Assembly (NCBI RefSeq): GCF_020921035.1
Contig: NC_063156.1
Span: 24,848,283-24,912,282, forward strand
Direction of reading: 5' to 3'
DNA length: 64,000 nt
Source: Rhodamnia argentea
Taxonomy: Eukaryota > Streptophyta > Magnoliopsida > Myrtales > Myrtaceae
Numbering within the stretch: the stretch's first letter is position 1; each line of letters opens with the position of its first letter. The notes beneath the pieces were generated by a model that saw nothing but the letters and a program-made list of their open reading frames with translations, ran no database searches and was not told the DNA's origin. Made by a program: the position numbers and the translations under genes. Of the stretch, positions 1-13,492 are shown one piece after another.

Positions 1-392
1 TTTTTTTTTTTCTCTCTCTCTTTTTCACCTCTTTTTTGTCATCTTAATTAATCCTTTTCCTAATTAATATTGGAACCTAAATAATCCATAATGTTCATGT
101 GTGTATCCTTTTGTTACCCAAAAATCTGCAAGTGGTCAACATTCCACGCGAGTAAAATTTAAGGGCGTCGACATGTTCATGATGTAAGCCGCGAAAACGG
201 CACCTCGAAATTTCCGTAGCTGGAATCCAGAATGCAGTAATGGAGAAAAAGTCATTTTCGCACTTGATTTGGAATTCATCGTTCTTAATGCGAAATACGG
301 ACTCGGTGAGATCGTCACTCACGAATCGTATTCTGTAATTGCTCTTTATATGAGGTTATTTGTGCGTCAAGGTTAAAAGAGAAACGCAAGCA

Positions 393-402
393 CTATTTAT
401 AG
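393..402 (-). promoter_or_regulatory. TATA-like box on the minus strand, no gene assigned
   Basis: On the minus strand this reads CTATAAATAG, a strong plant TATA consensus. A 75-codon open frame (322-95, minus) begins about 70 bases downstream, but it starts at GTG rather than ATG and has no recognisable motif. It could be the promoter of an unrecognised short gene or a chance AT-rich match. Confidence 0.25.
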
Positions 403-3400
403 AGTTTTCAGCCACAGAACCTCTCATCATATGCCGGGCTCTACTTGGCCCAAACAAGCCAGTCCCATATTAGATTAATTAAGAATCTTTACGACTTGCC
501 TTATTAGAAAAACCCCGTAAAACGGTAAATTTCAATCTCACTTAACCTAGCCGACATAAAAATAAATAAATAAATAAAACTCTTACCCGATTGTTAGATA
601 TTAGGAAACGGGTTGACAATATATGCATCGTACATTTTTCAAACAATAAAAAAATTCTACGTGGATTGTGATCTCTGTATGAATATTTGCCTTCGACACA
701 CGCACACATATGTCCTTATCCTAATACTAATTTCTTGGGGTTTTGTCCCCAATGCCATGTCTTGGAGATGCATCTCTCCTGTCCAAGCTTTTGGGTTTTC
801 TCCTTAGATAATCCGATTGTTTTGCTTTCTTTTTGAAGGCACTACATTTAATAGGGGCAAATCCACAGACAGATTGAGAGAGAGGACCCCTTTATTCTGC
901 TCTTCTGTTTGCATGCTTGCGCAAGATGGTTGCGTGATTAAGGGTTTAATTAGCGGTTAAGGACAAAACGAGGTGTCAATCCGTGGAACAACTCCAAAGT
1001 GTTGATCTTGATATGTCCTGCAAGCTGCTAGGTCGCCTGGCGATAGCTGCAGAAGAAGACGTGATCTCTGTGCCTCACCAGATGAACCAGACATTCTGGT
1101 ACTGATCTTTCCCAACTGAAAGATGCGAGGGATTGATTGAGATAATGAACAAGTTTGTCCGTTTCGCTTCTTTGAATTTCGACCATACACTTTGGGCTCT
1201 CATATGTATACATTTAATGGACCGGTTGACCACATCAGAAAAATTAAACAAAATGATAAAAAAAATTACCCGCATCATCGCCGACCGTCTGTGCCATGTA
1301 GAGCGGCTTGCGTTCATGTCATCGATTGCATGCCAAAATTGGCCGGAAGGGCTACATTGGCAAATCGTCAAAATGTTTAAGACTAAATTGGTCAAATCGG
1401 CAATAAATTTATGACTTTTTTTGGTGATTTTTCTCAATATTGGGAGTTCAATTTTGACCAATTCCAACCCCATGCATCAGAAAACAGCATCAGTCCAGGG
1501 ACGGCCCCCTTTCATTGCATCATTCACTTCGTTAGGATATCCCCGTCGTGTATTGCATGGAACCCCATGTGACGAACCTTTTGTCACTTTATTGTCTCAA
1601 ACCTTCAAAACTCAAACCCAATTTCTCCACCGTCCTTTCCTTTCTTCCGCCCCCAACCCACGCCTTATTTTCAAAACAGCTAGGCAATATTGCTTTTTGT
1701 ATCGGCTCAACATGCACTATTCGCAAAGATACCGTCGGATAATTTCAGGTGTCAGAGCTCCAATAATTCGCACACTACCAAAAAACTAACCTTAAGAAAA
1801 ACAGAAGTGAGGTCCAATGATGATATACGGCTCATGATTGCCAATATGAGGATTAAGAATGCACTTTGACATTGGTCTCTCGACTTTTCTGGTGCTTCTT
1901 TTTCCGTCCAAAAGGTGTTTGTGAAGATGCAAGTGGCCACCGGATGAAGGATCGTCCACCATGAAATTTTTTTCAATTTCTTTTACTATGATTCGGATGA
2001 AGACCTTCCATACCCATTAACTGCAACATTGTTGCGAACTGAAAAAAATCATTGTTTGGTGCCCAATTTGGACACGGGACATGACCCAGAAAAGAATATA
2101 GTATGAAGTTCTTCAACTGGTTATCTTGCGCATGGCGCTTTCCTTTCTATCCCACTTGATTAAAGTTGATAAAAGTGGACGAAAGAGCTTAGGGCATGAT
2201 GTAGTTTCGCGGTGCAATTTGCGGCATACTAATATTTTTTTTTTCTCGCTCGTCCAGTAGCTCCTCAACAGTTTCGTTCAAAAGCATTCTACTAGGTGAA
2301 TTAACGTTTCTACATTAGTGATGCGACTCCACAATCTTCTAGTGAAGCACCAAACACGAGAAGATCTTGGCAAAACTTTTTTTTTTTCTCTCTTCTTCTT
2401 CTTCTTCTTCTGTGCTGCCTAATGATATCGTGAATAGTTTTGTAGCAACTTGCAGTTGTTTATTGTAATGGTTCTTCCCCATTAGTCGTGAACTCCGAGT
2501 TTGACCCATGAAATCATTAGGGTTTATGTTATGGACGTAAAGAAATGGCGTCTCTGCTAGAAGAAGGACGGGGAGTTCGGAGCCTTTAGATGATGGTCTC
2601 CTCAACTTTAAAAAAAAAAAAGCACGATTAATTATAAATAATTCAGCAAGCCACTTGCTCTTACAGTGTCCTCGAAGAAAATAAGCGAACACTCAATAAT
2701 ATCACGGTACGTACAGCAAATTATATTTTCTTATTTGGATTTATAGTACGAAAATAGCGGTAGGTATGACATAATTTCATGGATAAATTATCGTCATGCT
2801 TAGGATGCTCGCTACTACTACTATTTCCTCCTCCTCCTCTTCTTCTTCTTCTTCTTCTCAACAGAGTTATTTAGTCTAGTAAAAACCGGTGGTTAACGCA
2901 ATGTTTTTTGATGAAGCTTCTCATAGTTAGTTACCAACTGTCAGGAAGAAACCTTAATTGATCGACGAGTCAAGCTCGTCTTGAGTATGTTTGAAGGGAA
3001 ATTTATTGTCAAAGAAAGGAGGAGGCAAAACTCCAATGTGGAGTATTGTGGAGTGCGTACTGGACTCATATATTAGTCAATCGAGTGATTAGGGTTTCAC
3101 AAATGCTTAGAAATCAAGACTCCCTTACCGAACATTTTTTATGAGATCGGAAAGAGGTAAAAGTTGAATCCCTCGTAAAGTTCATGATCTCTGAAAATCA
3201 TTGTTCCAATTTAAAGAAAGATTAAGAAGGAAAAAATCCAAGAAATTGATGAAAGATTCGATGGGCCGGTAAGCTGAGCGTAATTTGATAATAAGTTACC
3301 GATATCAAAGACTTATTTGAGATAAAAATCCATTTTGGAGCTCTTTTGAGAAGCCGAAGCAGAAACCACTCCGAGAGATTGTCCGAAATTTTTCCTTCAA

Positions 3401-3683
3401 AGTTTTTTGACCATGGATCGAAAGACTTGGCGGCCAAGTAGTAAAATGAGGAAAGCGAAAGGAAAGGAAGGGAGAAACCGTGGGTGTTTTCATGGAACCC
3501 ATTGGCCATCGCACATTCCCATAATAAATGCTTCTCTGCTTCAGAAATAATTGACTTCTTTTGTCGTCTTTCCTCGTTGTGTTTCGTTTGAATAATCTCC
3601 TCTCCTCTGTCGTGTTCGATGAACATTTTCGCCCACGTCGCATCGAGCTTCTTTTGGACAGCAGGCGGCTAATCTTTGTCTGT

Positions 3684-3691
3684 TCTTCACC

Positions 3692-3723
<32 letters not shown>
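3684..3723. repeat. CT/GA dinucleotide microsatellite
   Basis: An almost uninterrupted CT dinucleotide run of about 38 bases. It is probably length-polymorphic. No associated gene is visible. Confidence 0.85.
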
Positions 3724-4714
3724 AGAATTTTTGGAGCTTTGATGGCTCCATGACCTCACAACGTGAAGCATGCATAGAGATTGAAGGCGTGAGAATCCTA
3801 TGCCTTGATAGGATTCAAGTTCAAGCCATCTAAACGAAATTTTGAAGCTCTCAAAAATGGTAAATTTGGTAGATTTTGAAACCACATTCCCCTCTCCACA
3901 TTCATGCACTCGGACAGTACACCGTTATATGGGAACTTCGACGAATGCTAGTGCGGTGCCTACGAAACGAGAGAGAAGAGGTATCCTCGTGTCCATCTCA
4001 TGTCACTTGTTGAAGTCAAATGTATGGACCACAAAGAGATGCATGCATGAGAGTTGTGTTTGAAAAAAATCTCACGTCGAATAATTAGCACGCCTATAAA
4101 TTATCGGTTTAAGTTTTTGACTTGTTAGAAAGTCCAATCCAAAAACTTAAGTTACTAAGTAAAGTAGTTAATATATTTCGATTGATCCATAACTCGCCAC
4201 GTTAAATTTTGGATAAATACGGATCCAACTAAATATATTAATGAACTCGGACTTAAATTCAGACTTCTGCTGCCGCGCTCTCAACAGAGTCGCTCATTTC
4301 TCAACCCTAAACATAAGTCGCTATCTTTGGCATCTGTTTGGCAACTGTGACCCGCCTTTGACTCTGTGTCAGTTTTGGAATGAGCTGGTCGCATTGATGA
4401 TTGGCGGTACGGATTTGGCCGAAAGAAGCATGTTAGCGCGGGACGCTCCGCTGTGGGGGTACATGAACAACGACGCACCAATTTGGAAGGCCGGGGAATT
4501 TGACGAATGCGAAAGATGAATACGGAAATTCTCGATCCAGATGCTTCTGTGTCCAGCTATTTCCCCACGTTTAACTTGGGTCGCGGGGAATATTCTCGCC
4601 AGCAAAGAGCGTTTGGTCAAGAATGCCACAGTATATGGAGTTTCAACTTCAAGAACCCTTTGGACTTATACGTCGGTAGCAACTAATCTAGACTTAGATT
4701 GGCGGAGAAAATTA

Positions 4715-5335
4715 TTTGAAAAAAAAAATCCTAAATCTATTATGCGGATGCCAATTCAGTCCTAAATATTTTAACCGTGCTAATCTAGTCTTAATTTTGG
4801 CCGAAAATCGATGGCTTAAATGTTGATTGCCTCACGTGGCATTACCGACGCTAACATGGATAATTTTTGCATTTCTTTGTAACTTTATCGAATTCTTTAA
4901 ATCTTTACGGTTTTTTGCTTTTTTCTTTTAAGGGCTGGCGAGCCCTTTCCCACAACCAAATCTAGCCAGCAAGGGCCGTGACCCATGCCTACAAAGCCCT
5001 CGATGGTCAGATTTGGGCGCGGGTGATGGCTGGAAACCCCTGCCAACCAGATCTAGGTCCTCGTCCATGGACACTGGGCCCTCGCCAGCCCTCTTTGGGA
5101 AGTGAAAAAAATCATAAAAGAAATAAAAGAAATATAAACCAATTGTGCCACGTAAGACAGCTGGGGGCCACGTCTGCGATTTTTTACCACTTTTAGCCGG
5201 AAAGATTACGTTGGCAAATAATAAAAGATTTAGGATTAAATTGGAATAATTGAAAAGTTTGAAAGTTTTCAAAAAAAAAAGAAAAGAAAAATTTAGAATT
5301 GAATTAGCATCCATATAATAAGTTTAAAAACAAAA
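4715..5335. mobile_element. Non-autonomous foldback/TIR element with GC-rich core
   Basis: The left arm (about 4715-4870) contains the recurrent words CCTAAAT, CCAATTCAGTCCTAAA and TTTTGGCCGAAAATCG, then a GCCTCACGTGGCATT motif. The right arm (about 5140-5335) carries the same words reverse-complemented (CCACGTCTGCGATTTTT, GGATTAAATTGG). The GC-rich core contains AGGGCTGGCGAGCCC near 4930 and CCCTCGCCAGCCCT near 5078, themselves inverted. This matches the architecture of the elements at 44004, 48544 and 49726 and is probably a MULE-like non-autonomous transposon. No transposase is encoded. Boundaries are approximate. Confidence 0.6.
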
Positions 5336-5734
5336 AATTGCCATTTTGCGCAGGATGACTGGATGCATCTGGCCTAGGTGTTATAGCTTTGTATAGTTCA
5401 TTTACCAGCCGTGATAGTTCTTTATTTTTTTTTAACTATTATAAAGGGAACGGACAGACACGCTTACCACTGGAGCAACAACCCCCTTAGATTTTCACGA
5501 CCAATTTTACTACTGCAACGTTAAAAGTAAAAAGAAACTGTTGCGCTTGGTAAAGGCAAACATGAATTAAGTCGGATTAGCAAAGAAAAGTTGATAAGTT
5601 AGATTAGGACAAGAACGGTGAAAAAAAAGGGAGGGTTGCGTTTTCCTCCATCTTTCATTGGTGAAAACTTTATCCAATAAGTTCTCCGATGGATGAGTTA
5701 CGAACATGGGCGTGACACATATTAGCGATGGTGT

Positions 5735-6125
5735 CCATCAATGGTTTGTTCAAAAAGTCTTAAATTTATTATACGGCGGCCAATTCAATCATAAACATTT
5801 TAATTATGCCGATATAGCCCTAACTAAACCTTTTGACGATTTACCAATTTTGTCCCAAACCTTTTAACTATGTAATTTAGTGGTAAACCTTTTAACGATT
5901 TACCGATTTAGTCCCAAACCTTTTGATAATTTATCAACGTAGTAATTTTTGCCGATATAAGTTTAGGACTAAAAAGGGTTGGGACCGAACTGGTAAAACT
6001 TCCAAAAGGTTTATGGCAAAATTAACGGAACCGAAAAAGTTCGGGACTAAATTGACAAATCGTCAGAAGGTTTAGGACCAAACCGGCATAATTAAAATGC
6101 TTAGAATTGAATTTTTTTCCCGACA
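5735..6125. mobile_element. Foldback MITE of the same word family, without GC core
   Basis: The two halves of this segment are imperfect reverse complements: AAAAAGTCTTAAATTTATT, CCAATTCAATCATAAACA and TTTTGACGATTTACCAATT on the left answer AATTGACAAATCGTCAGAA and the TAATTAAAATGCTTAGAATTG arm on the right. Internally, CCAAACCTTTTAACGATTTACC-type units are repeated three times. It is a non-coding miniature element with long arms and could form one extended RNA hairpin if transcribed. Confidence 0.6.
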
Positions 6126-9100
6126 ATTTTTTTCCAACGGCAATCCGCGTGCTAGAGATGTGTTTCGAGAGAGTTATCTTCGACCCGAAATGGAGGAACT
6201 TGTAGTAGCCAAATAGAAAGAAGGATCCATCATTCCTTTGACTATAACAAAGGGTTGACCCGGGTATGGATCTTTCTCTTGATTTGGGCTTTGTGGCTTG
6301 AAAAACGAATGGAAGGAGAAAGGAGATAATGGCATATGACTGACTATACACGACTAGACAGAAAAACCAACATCAAGCAATAGTAGCTTTTTGATTTTCT
6401 CTTCAGTAGAGAAGGGAAAGAAGGGGCCCCGCTTCCCCTCGTGAATCGAATGTGAGGAAAATGGTAAGCATGAGTTGGGGCCCCACCGGAGCCACGCACG
6501 AAGAATTTTTTTTTTTTTTTGCGCAAAATCCGGGCAACTAATAAGGTACTCGGTAAAATTATCTAAGTAGATTTGATGTACGGGTGGATGATTCACTCGT
6601 CTTGACTAGGTCTGAAAGGTAAACGGGACATCCGTGGAACGGCGTTAGATTAAAATGCCTGGATTGCCCACCTTCGACCCTAGCATCTGCCAAACGGATT
6701 CGGACCACTTCACTGTATGTTTTAGACTGTGGGGGGGGGGGGGATTGAGCCAGAGTCCACTCGACGATCAACTCCACTCGCAACCGCGGTGGCTTTTTTA
6801 ATCGTAATTTGAAATCGGCTCATCTTTATATTCCTTCTTTATTTCTTTCTAGCAAGAAACGCAAGCGTCACGACCAAAACGACGTCGAAGATTGGAGCAA
6901 ACAATTCCAAACGGTCAACGCGAGCACCAATCGATGGTGGAACTCGGTGTATAGGCACGTAGGCGAATGTTTCCTCTTCTTTCTTTTGTTTTCTTCTTTG
7001 CCTTAAACCCTTTTCTTTTTGTTACGATTGTTAAACTGATTTATTCTCTGTAATTGCCTAATCGGATGGAGGGTCGATCCGGCAAACGAGCCCGACCGGA
7101 GCCCCGGTTAAACCGGGAGATGAGAATTTAATGCAATGATTGACTATGCCAAAAACACGTTAAACAATTTCCCTTTTTTTTTTAAATACAAATTTCCTTG
7201 GCGATCGTGCATAAAAATGTTTATTTATTGCCTTGGTGACAATGCTTTACCGGCTAAGAAAAGATAACATTTTCATTTTTTTTTAATTTTACATTGACTA
7301 TCTTTTTATTATTAACTTTTTTTAACTTAGCCCCTGACGAAGTCCCCATTGTCCTCACTCCAATCATTGTGAATTTAAAATTGGTCCCCATATGATAGGA
7401 CAAGCTACTTTTAACATTTAGTTAGCGCTTAGCCAATGGGGCAGAACGAAATTTGTACAGTGTCTTCAATTCCTTCGAACAGCGAGAAGACTAAGATGAA
7501 CTCCACCGGTCACAAATTTATAATTTAAGTGTGATTCAGTGAAGAGCGTGAAAGGTAGGTTATGGCAGTTAAAAACATTTATGCCATTAGTTTTTTTTTT
7601 TCCTTTTTGGTTTAATCTCACTAGCTTTTTTAATAGGTGCTTTGAATGTAACAAACTAGACTTGAATGGTTGGTTGTCACGAGAAATAATTTGATTTTGC
7701 ATTTTTCTAAGCAAATGTTTTGTTTTTGCTCACTTCTTGTAGAAGGAAACATCCTAACAGTAGTAGGAGGAGTAATTCAATGAAACCGACCTAAATGGAT
7801 TTAGAATTGATATCGTGGGAAAACCTCAAACAAGCACCTCGCAACACATTTACTCTGGATTAATTTTTGTCAAAACAAAGATCACAAAACAGTTACCCCT
7901 CACCCGAACGTAACCCCACAACATTTTTTCCAGCATCCCGTTAAAATGTGTGCGTATCGATACATGGCGGAGGACTGCAAAACTGCTTTTGACATGTAGA
8001 ATAGTGGTAACGGACATCAAAAATTCATGTTTGTTGACGAGCATTCATTTCAACGGGGATGTTAGATAGAATACTGATGAGGGGGTTAAATTCAGGCCGG
8101 GGTGCCAATTTGAGAATTCTTGTAACGTGTTATCTCTTGGATTTATAATTTCTCAATTTGGAGATGAATTGGGCCACTGCATGCAAATTAGTGCCAAAAC
8201 ACTACATTAGAAAGAGAAGAATTGTCAAACATTCAATACGAAGGTTGATACACTCCAAGAGTAATGGGGTCGTGTTCAAATGTGTTGGATCTTATATGTA
8301 TTGCAAAAGTGGATTTTTCCATAGATATAAGAATCAAAGTAGTTAAAGTTTAATAACGTGCAAACAGACCAATCATGTTCCTCAACTGATGATCTGTCCA
8401 ACCACATACTAGAAATGCCCGGTGACTTAGCTACTTGAATATTGGCCCTAAAGTTGCTATTTACAGCAAATAATTTGTAGTATTTATCTAAAAATTAGGA
8501 GCTAACTAGCTTAGCTCCCTATCAATTATTCCCTGACGGGGGTACTAACAATCTCCATAATATTTTCTATGACCCTAGTGATCCGCGTAGAGTCTACCGA
8601 TTTGCAATCAATTTACTGAAAAGCTACGACGATAATGTATTGAAAACTTAAGCCTAATGGTGTCGGTGTGACCGTCCCAAGGCTTACTCATCACTACAAA
8701 ATGGAAAAAGAGACAAGGGGGTTTGGAGATTCGCCTTTTTATTTCTTTTTTCTTATTTCGTGGCACAATGAGGAGAATTTTTCCTAGGTTGAGCATGATT
8801 CCAAGGTAGGACTTGAAATCCTGTCCAATTCCGGATTTTAAGGTATCTATAGTAAGTTTTAGGTTCCAAAAATTTGGTTCTTATTTCGACGGGCGGGTTC
8901 CAAGTAAGTGGAACCCGAAACCCGTAATAAATTTGTATGTTTTTCTTAATATATATTTTATCGCGATCCTGCGGTATTCCATGACGTCCGATGATGAGTG
9001 TGTAATATGGGACTACCGATCCAGGCTTTCATTTCTGGCTATATTTACAATTGAGTTTTACTTAATTATTATTTCATATTTATCTGTGTGTTTAAATATT

Positions 9101-9999
9101 AGTAGTGGTCATTGGATTGAAGCAATAAATGATGGTCATTAAAGGTGATGATTCATTGCAATCGTTCAATTAAGAATACGTGTGGGACCTTGATAGACTA
9201 CGAAATTTGTGGCGGGGTAGGTTTTGGGTTCTAGATATGCAGAATAAGTTTCGGGTTCCAAAAAAATAAGGAACCTGTTTCGACGGGTATTTCCATGTTC
9301 AAGATAGAATTAGTACGGAACCTGGAACCGTTCATTCCTAATTTTTCCGGCCCATATTATTTTTGGGCCTAATGTGACGAAGCAAATCAATGTCTATTAT
9401 CTTTTTAAATCCGAACTCAAAATAATGGTTTAGCATTCAACAAATGTATTCACGCGTCTGTTTTGTCCGACAAGTATAGATTATATCGAGAAGGGGCTAA
9501 AGTCTTTACGTACAACCAAATATGAAGAGCGACGTTTCACGTACGCTCAAGAAAGTCGACATTGGAAAAGCAAGAAAGTAAATATATATCATTTTGCAAT
9601 GTAGCGAATGTACTTCTGGTCAAACCCATTTCGTATTATTGAACATCAAATGTTACAGACTCCTAGAAATCTTGTATTAAAGTTTGTAGTGATTAGAAAT
9701 AATCCGAAATGTGTTTACATGCTTAAATATGGGAAAGCAGGAAAAGAAGAAAGGATTAAACTTTACTCCTTGCCGTTAAACCGCGAGACAGATCCCTCTC
9801 GGGACGGTTAAATTTTGGGGAGAGAGAGGAGGAGGAGGAGGAGGAGGAGGAATTTTGACATTTGCGAGAGCGGTTTGGCGTGCAAGGCCCGGCAGGCAGA
9901 CACCGCCCTCCGCCTTTCAAGGGAGTGGCGGAGGGAGCGAGGAGCTGTTCTGTTCTGCTCTGTTCTGAGAAATTCCCCAATTTTTACAAATTGTCAACA

Positions 10000-10159
10000 C
10001 CTTCTCTTCTCTTTCTCTTTTCTGTCCATAAAAGGCCCATCTTCTTCCCCCTTTTCCCCTTCCCTTTTCCCTCTCCTCCTCCTCCTCCTCCTCCTCCTTT
10101 CTCTCTCTTCCTGCGTGTGCTTTTCTCTCTTTTCGCAATCCTTTTTCACAACAAACACA

Positions 10160-10197
<38 letters not shown>

Positions 10198-10492
10198 GTA
10201 CTTCCACCCACCACTCTCCCCCAGTCCCATACAAATGCAATCATATTGAGCCCCACACATTTCACTCCCTCCAAACATCTTCTCGCTCTCTTTTTCTTGG
10301 TTTCTTCATTTTAATGCCCACCCAGAACTTCCTCAGGCCATTTCTTGATTGGCGCATTCGCCTTCTTTAAAAACACCCTTTTTAGCTCTCTCTCTCTCGC
10401 GTCCCTCAACCCCAAGCTCTCTCTTAGGCTGATCCCTGCCATTCTGATTCTGGTTCTGATTTCGCCTCCCCTGCTTCTTCACTCCTGAAAAC
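10000..10492 (+). promoter_or_regulatory. Pyrimidine-rich leader of the bHLH gene
   Basis: The roughly 490 bases before the bHLH start codon are strongly pyrimidine-biased on the coding strand. They include CCT repeats (10076-10097), a CT run (about 10163-10195) and a shorter CTCT run near 10387-10400. CT-rich tracts are typical of plant core promoters and 5' leaders. I see no clear TATA box, so the transcription start is not placed. The arginine- or serine-rich open frames in this region are translations of these repeats. Confidence 0.5.
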
Positions 10493-12653
10493 ATGGACAA
10501 TGAGTTCGTCATGCCGTGGCAATCGCTCTCCTCGGGAATGGCGGCTCAGCCCGCCGACCTGAATTGCGCTTCCAAGCAATCCCCCGATTGCTTCTTCATT
10601 CCGAATTGGGACGATTCTTCGACAGATCAGGGTGGTCGCTTCGAGTCCGCGCTGAGCTCCATAGTGTCCTCCCCTCCGGCCCCCTGTTCCTACATTTCCA
10701 ATCAGAGTGTCCTGATCAGGGAGCTGATTGGAAAGCTCGGCAGCATCGGGAACTCCGGCGAGGCGTCGCCGCATTCCCTGGCCTTGTCGGGGAATGCCGC
10801 CGCCACCGTGATGCCTTACATTGGCGGAAGCAATGGTACTAACACGTCGTGTTATAGCACCCCTTTGAATTCGCCCCCGAAGGTGAATTTCACGACGGTG
10901 GATCGCGTGGTCAAGGAGAGATTCTCCAGTGTGGCGGGGTTCACTGCTGATCCTGGATTTGCAGAGAGGGCTGCGAGGTTCTCGTGCTTCGGGAGCCGGA
11001 GCTTCAATGGCCGGACGAGCCAATTTTCCCCGAACAGTGGCGAGCTGCCTTATAAGCCCAACCCGCTGATGGAGAGCAGGAAATTCCAGCGTGTCTCGAG
11101 TAGCCCATCACTGAAGGCGTTGGGATCTCAGGCAGCGGCCACCGTTCAGCAGAATGTGAATTCGGGACTGTCCGATCGGATGGAACTGACGAATTCTAAC
11201 GAGGAGTCCTCGGTGTCCGAGCAAATCCCGCGCGGCGAAAATGGATTGAAGGCCTCGAACGAGGCGAATTCCAGGAAAAGGAAGGCGGCTGCTAAGGGAA
11301 AAGCGAAAGAATCCGCTCCATCCACACCTGTTGCCAATGCCATGAAGGTATTGACGGAAAGCTTCAATGTAGCCCCTTTTTTGTTCCATATTATCCCAAC
11401 AGGTAAGAAAAGAAAACTTTTCTTTTCAGGTACCCGAGTCTAATGACAACCCGAGTCCGAAGCGATGCAAGCCGAACGAAGGCGATGAAAATGGAAATGG
11501 AACTGCCAAAGGGGAAGATGATGCCAAAGGAAATAGTACTAAGAACGATGCAAAGCCACCTGAGCCTCCAAAAGACTACATTCATGTCAGAGCAAGAAGG
11601 GGACAGGCAACCGATAGTCATAGTCTAGCCGAAAGAGTAAGTGCTGCTTCCCAGTCTTCTTCAATGTAGAAATAAGGAATGTTAACTGCAATTTGTTTGG
11701 CTTACAGTCTAGTAATTTCCATTTTTAGGTGCGAAGAGAGAAGATCAGTGAGCGAATGAAGCTCCTCCAGGACCTTGTGCCCGGCTGCAATAAGGTGCTC
11801 GAGAAAAATTTCCGAACTTGAAAGATGTCGATTTCAATTCCATAAATGTGCAAATTTTTATTCGCGTGACTTGAATTCTCTGCAAAACTTTAGGTCACTG
11901 GAAAGGCACTGATGCTAGATGAAATCATCAACTATGTTCAGTCATTGCAGCGTCAAGTTGAGGTAATGTCGCGGTCATCCATCAACGTGGCCTCTGTACT
12001 AGTGTTCCCCTTGGTTTGTTAGTGACAAAAGAATTTTTGCTAAGTGCAGTTCCTTTCCATGAAGTTGTCCTCTGTCAATACCCCTCTGGATTTTAATGCA
12101 GATGCACTCATGTCGAAGGATGTAAGTCTTATGACTTCTTGAGTTTGAAAGGAACAGCTCGAGATTACGAACTTTCCGCCAACATCAGTGGTTTTATTTT
12201 TTTCCATTTTCAGATGTTTCAGCCCAACAACTCTGTACCGTGTCCTATGTTTCCATTAGATTCCTCAGCGACCGCCTTTCACGGCCACAATCGACCTCAG
12301 AGTCAGCCACTGCCGCCACCGCTGCAAGGACACGGCCCTAGTGGCACAGCGACCCAAGTAGACCAATTGAATCTGGGACCATGTCACAACGTTGAGTCAC
12401 ATTTACCTCATCTGAATGATCTTCAGGTAAATCCATCTTCTCTTGGACTGAGATTCAACTGTATCACTTTTCCTTTCTTCTTCTTCTTCTTTTTTTGACT
12501 TATAGTTTTATCAATTTATCTCTGACTGCTTGTTCCATTTACTTTCAGTATCAGAATTTCTGTGGAGATGACCTGCACAGCATTGTCCAAATGGGTTTTG
12601 GTCAAAATTCAAATCAAGAAACAGCATTCCAGCATCAAGCTTTCCATGGTTGA
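10493..12653 (+). CDS. bHLH transcription factor, bHLH62/bHLH78-like (subfamily XII)
   Basis: Nuclear DNA-binding transcription factor. Seven exons join in phase 0: 10493-11347, 11430-11636, 11729-11794, 11894-11962, 12050-12121, 12214-12426 and 12549-12653, giving 528 aa. The start MDNEFVMPWQS is followed by a variable N-terminal region with the SALSSIVSSP and LIRELIGKLGSIGN motifs typical of the bHLH62/78 group. A basic, lysine-rich linker follows, then the bHLH domain at about residues 342-398 ([20 protein letters not shown], then helix 2 GKALMLDEIINYVQSLQRQ). His349, Glu353 and Arg357 form the H-E-R triad needed for E-box/G-box binding. The bHLH is split over three short exons, as usual in this subfamily. 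The tail ends QHQAFHG. Relatives act with CIB-type factors or in growth and flowering control; the specific role here is not inferable. A longer read-through of exon 1 into intron 1 is an artefact. Confidence 0.93.
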
Positions 12654-13458
12654 AGATAGCATTCGAAGATTAGGTCTAATGAAGAAGACAATTAGTCGTT
12701 TCTCTTCCTTCAATTTTTGTCAATGATCTTTCCTTCCTCTGGGGCTAATTCTCGAGGGGTTTTTTCTCAGAATACCCTCTGTAAAATCTTTGTACAATTT
12801 CTTCTGGTGCAGAGTGTGGTAGCTATACATGTATCATAATATATAAAAATTCTATGAAGATGAAGGGATTCATTTCTCATCTGCTATACCTCTTATTGTC
12901 ATGTCTTTTGGACATTTCACCACATAAACATACAAGTCATCATTCACTCAATTGACTTGAATTTCGCTCAATTTGTTTACTGTTTAGAGGTTGCTCTCAG
13001 AGTCCTGTCACTTGAGTCTTGATGAACTGTTAAGTCCGCGTAATCTGGTGTTCTTGATTCTTACTCATGTTGCGACCAGCTGTATATGTCGGGCTTCATC
13101 CTTTTCCTTCTGATAAAGTCTGATTCAAATGATTAAGACATGAGTTATCTTCTTCTGGGGTCAACCAAAATTTCTTCTTTTCTTCTTTCTTTTTCTCATA
13201 TTTCTGCATATGTTCTGAGAGCTCCAGTAATTTCCACGGATTAACCAAGGCAGAGAAGCTTCTGTTCTCTTTTTACTGCAGAGAGAATTCAATCATTCAA
13301 TCAAGCGAAGATAGATGCCAAATGCCCTTCCTTTAAACTAGTCAATTACGATAAACTCCTCCATAATTTTATAAGCTAGCATCAAAAGAATCCCAGGTTG
13401 GCAGAGGTGAGATTCTGACTAGACCCAATGAATCACTTCAACTTTTTGTATAATATAT

Positions 13459-13492
<34 letters not shown>
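13459..13492. repeat. GA microsatellite
   Basis: GA dinucleotide run with a single interruption (GAAAGA). No gene is associated with it. Confidence 0.85.

Larger units (their letters stand above)
1..10492. other. Gene-poor, repeat-bearing flank; no convincing gene
   Basis: I recognise no protein-coding gene here. Open frames are short, mostly lack an ATG context, have no recognisable motifs and overlap low-complexity DNA. The stretch holds simple repeats (pyrimidine run at 1-30, CTT runs near 2395-2412 and 2825-2857, CT run 3690-3723, a 13-base G run at 6731-6743, GGA run 9825-9850), foldback DNA listed separately at 4715-6125, and a lone arm of the same repeat family at about 1330-1450. Between about 8780 and 9340 the words GGTTCC and CGACGGG recur on both sides of a central segment, which may be another decayed TIR element, but I could not define its ends. 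Confidence 0.6.

Noticed and set aside
3222..3909. Overlapping minus-strand open frames of 112-134 codons
   Set aside because: Several frames overlap with no motif, and one crosses the CT microsatellite. No splice structure or promoter supports a gene.
9815..10314. Open frames rich in Arg/Glu or Ser/Leu/Pro before the bHLH gene
   Set aside because: They are translations of GGA, CCT and CT repeats in the leader.
10424..11023. 199-codon open frame antisense to bHLH exon 1
   Set aside because: It mirrors a GC-rich coding exon, is arginine-rich without motifs, and the sense frame has conserved bHLH-family structure with proper splice sites.
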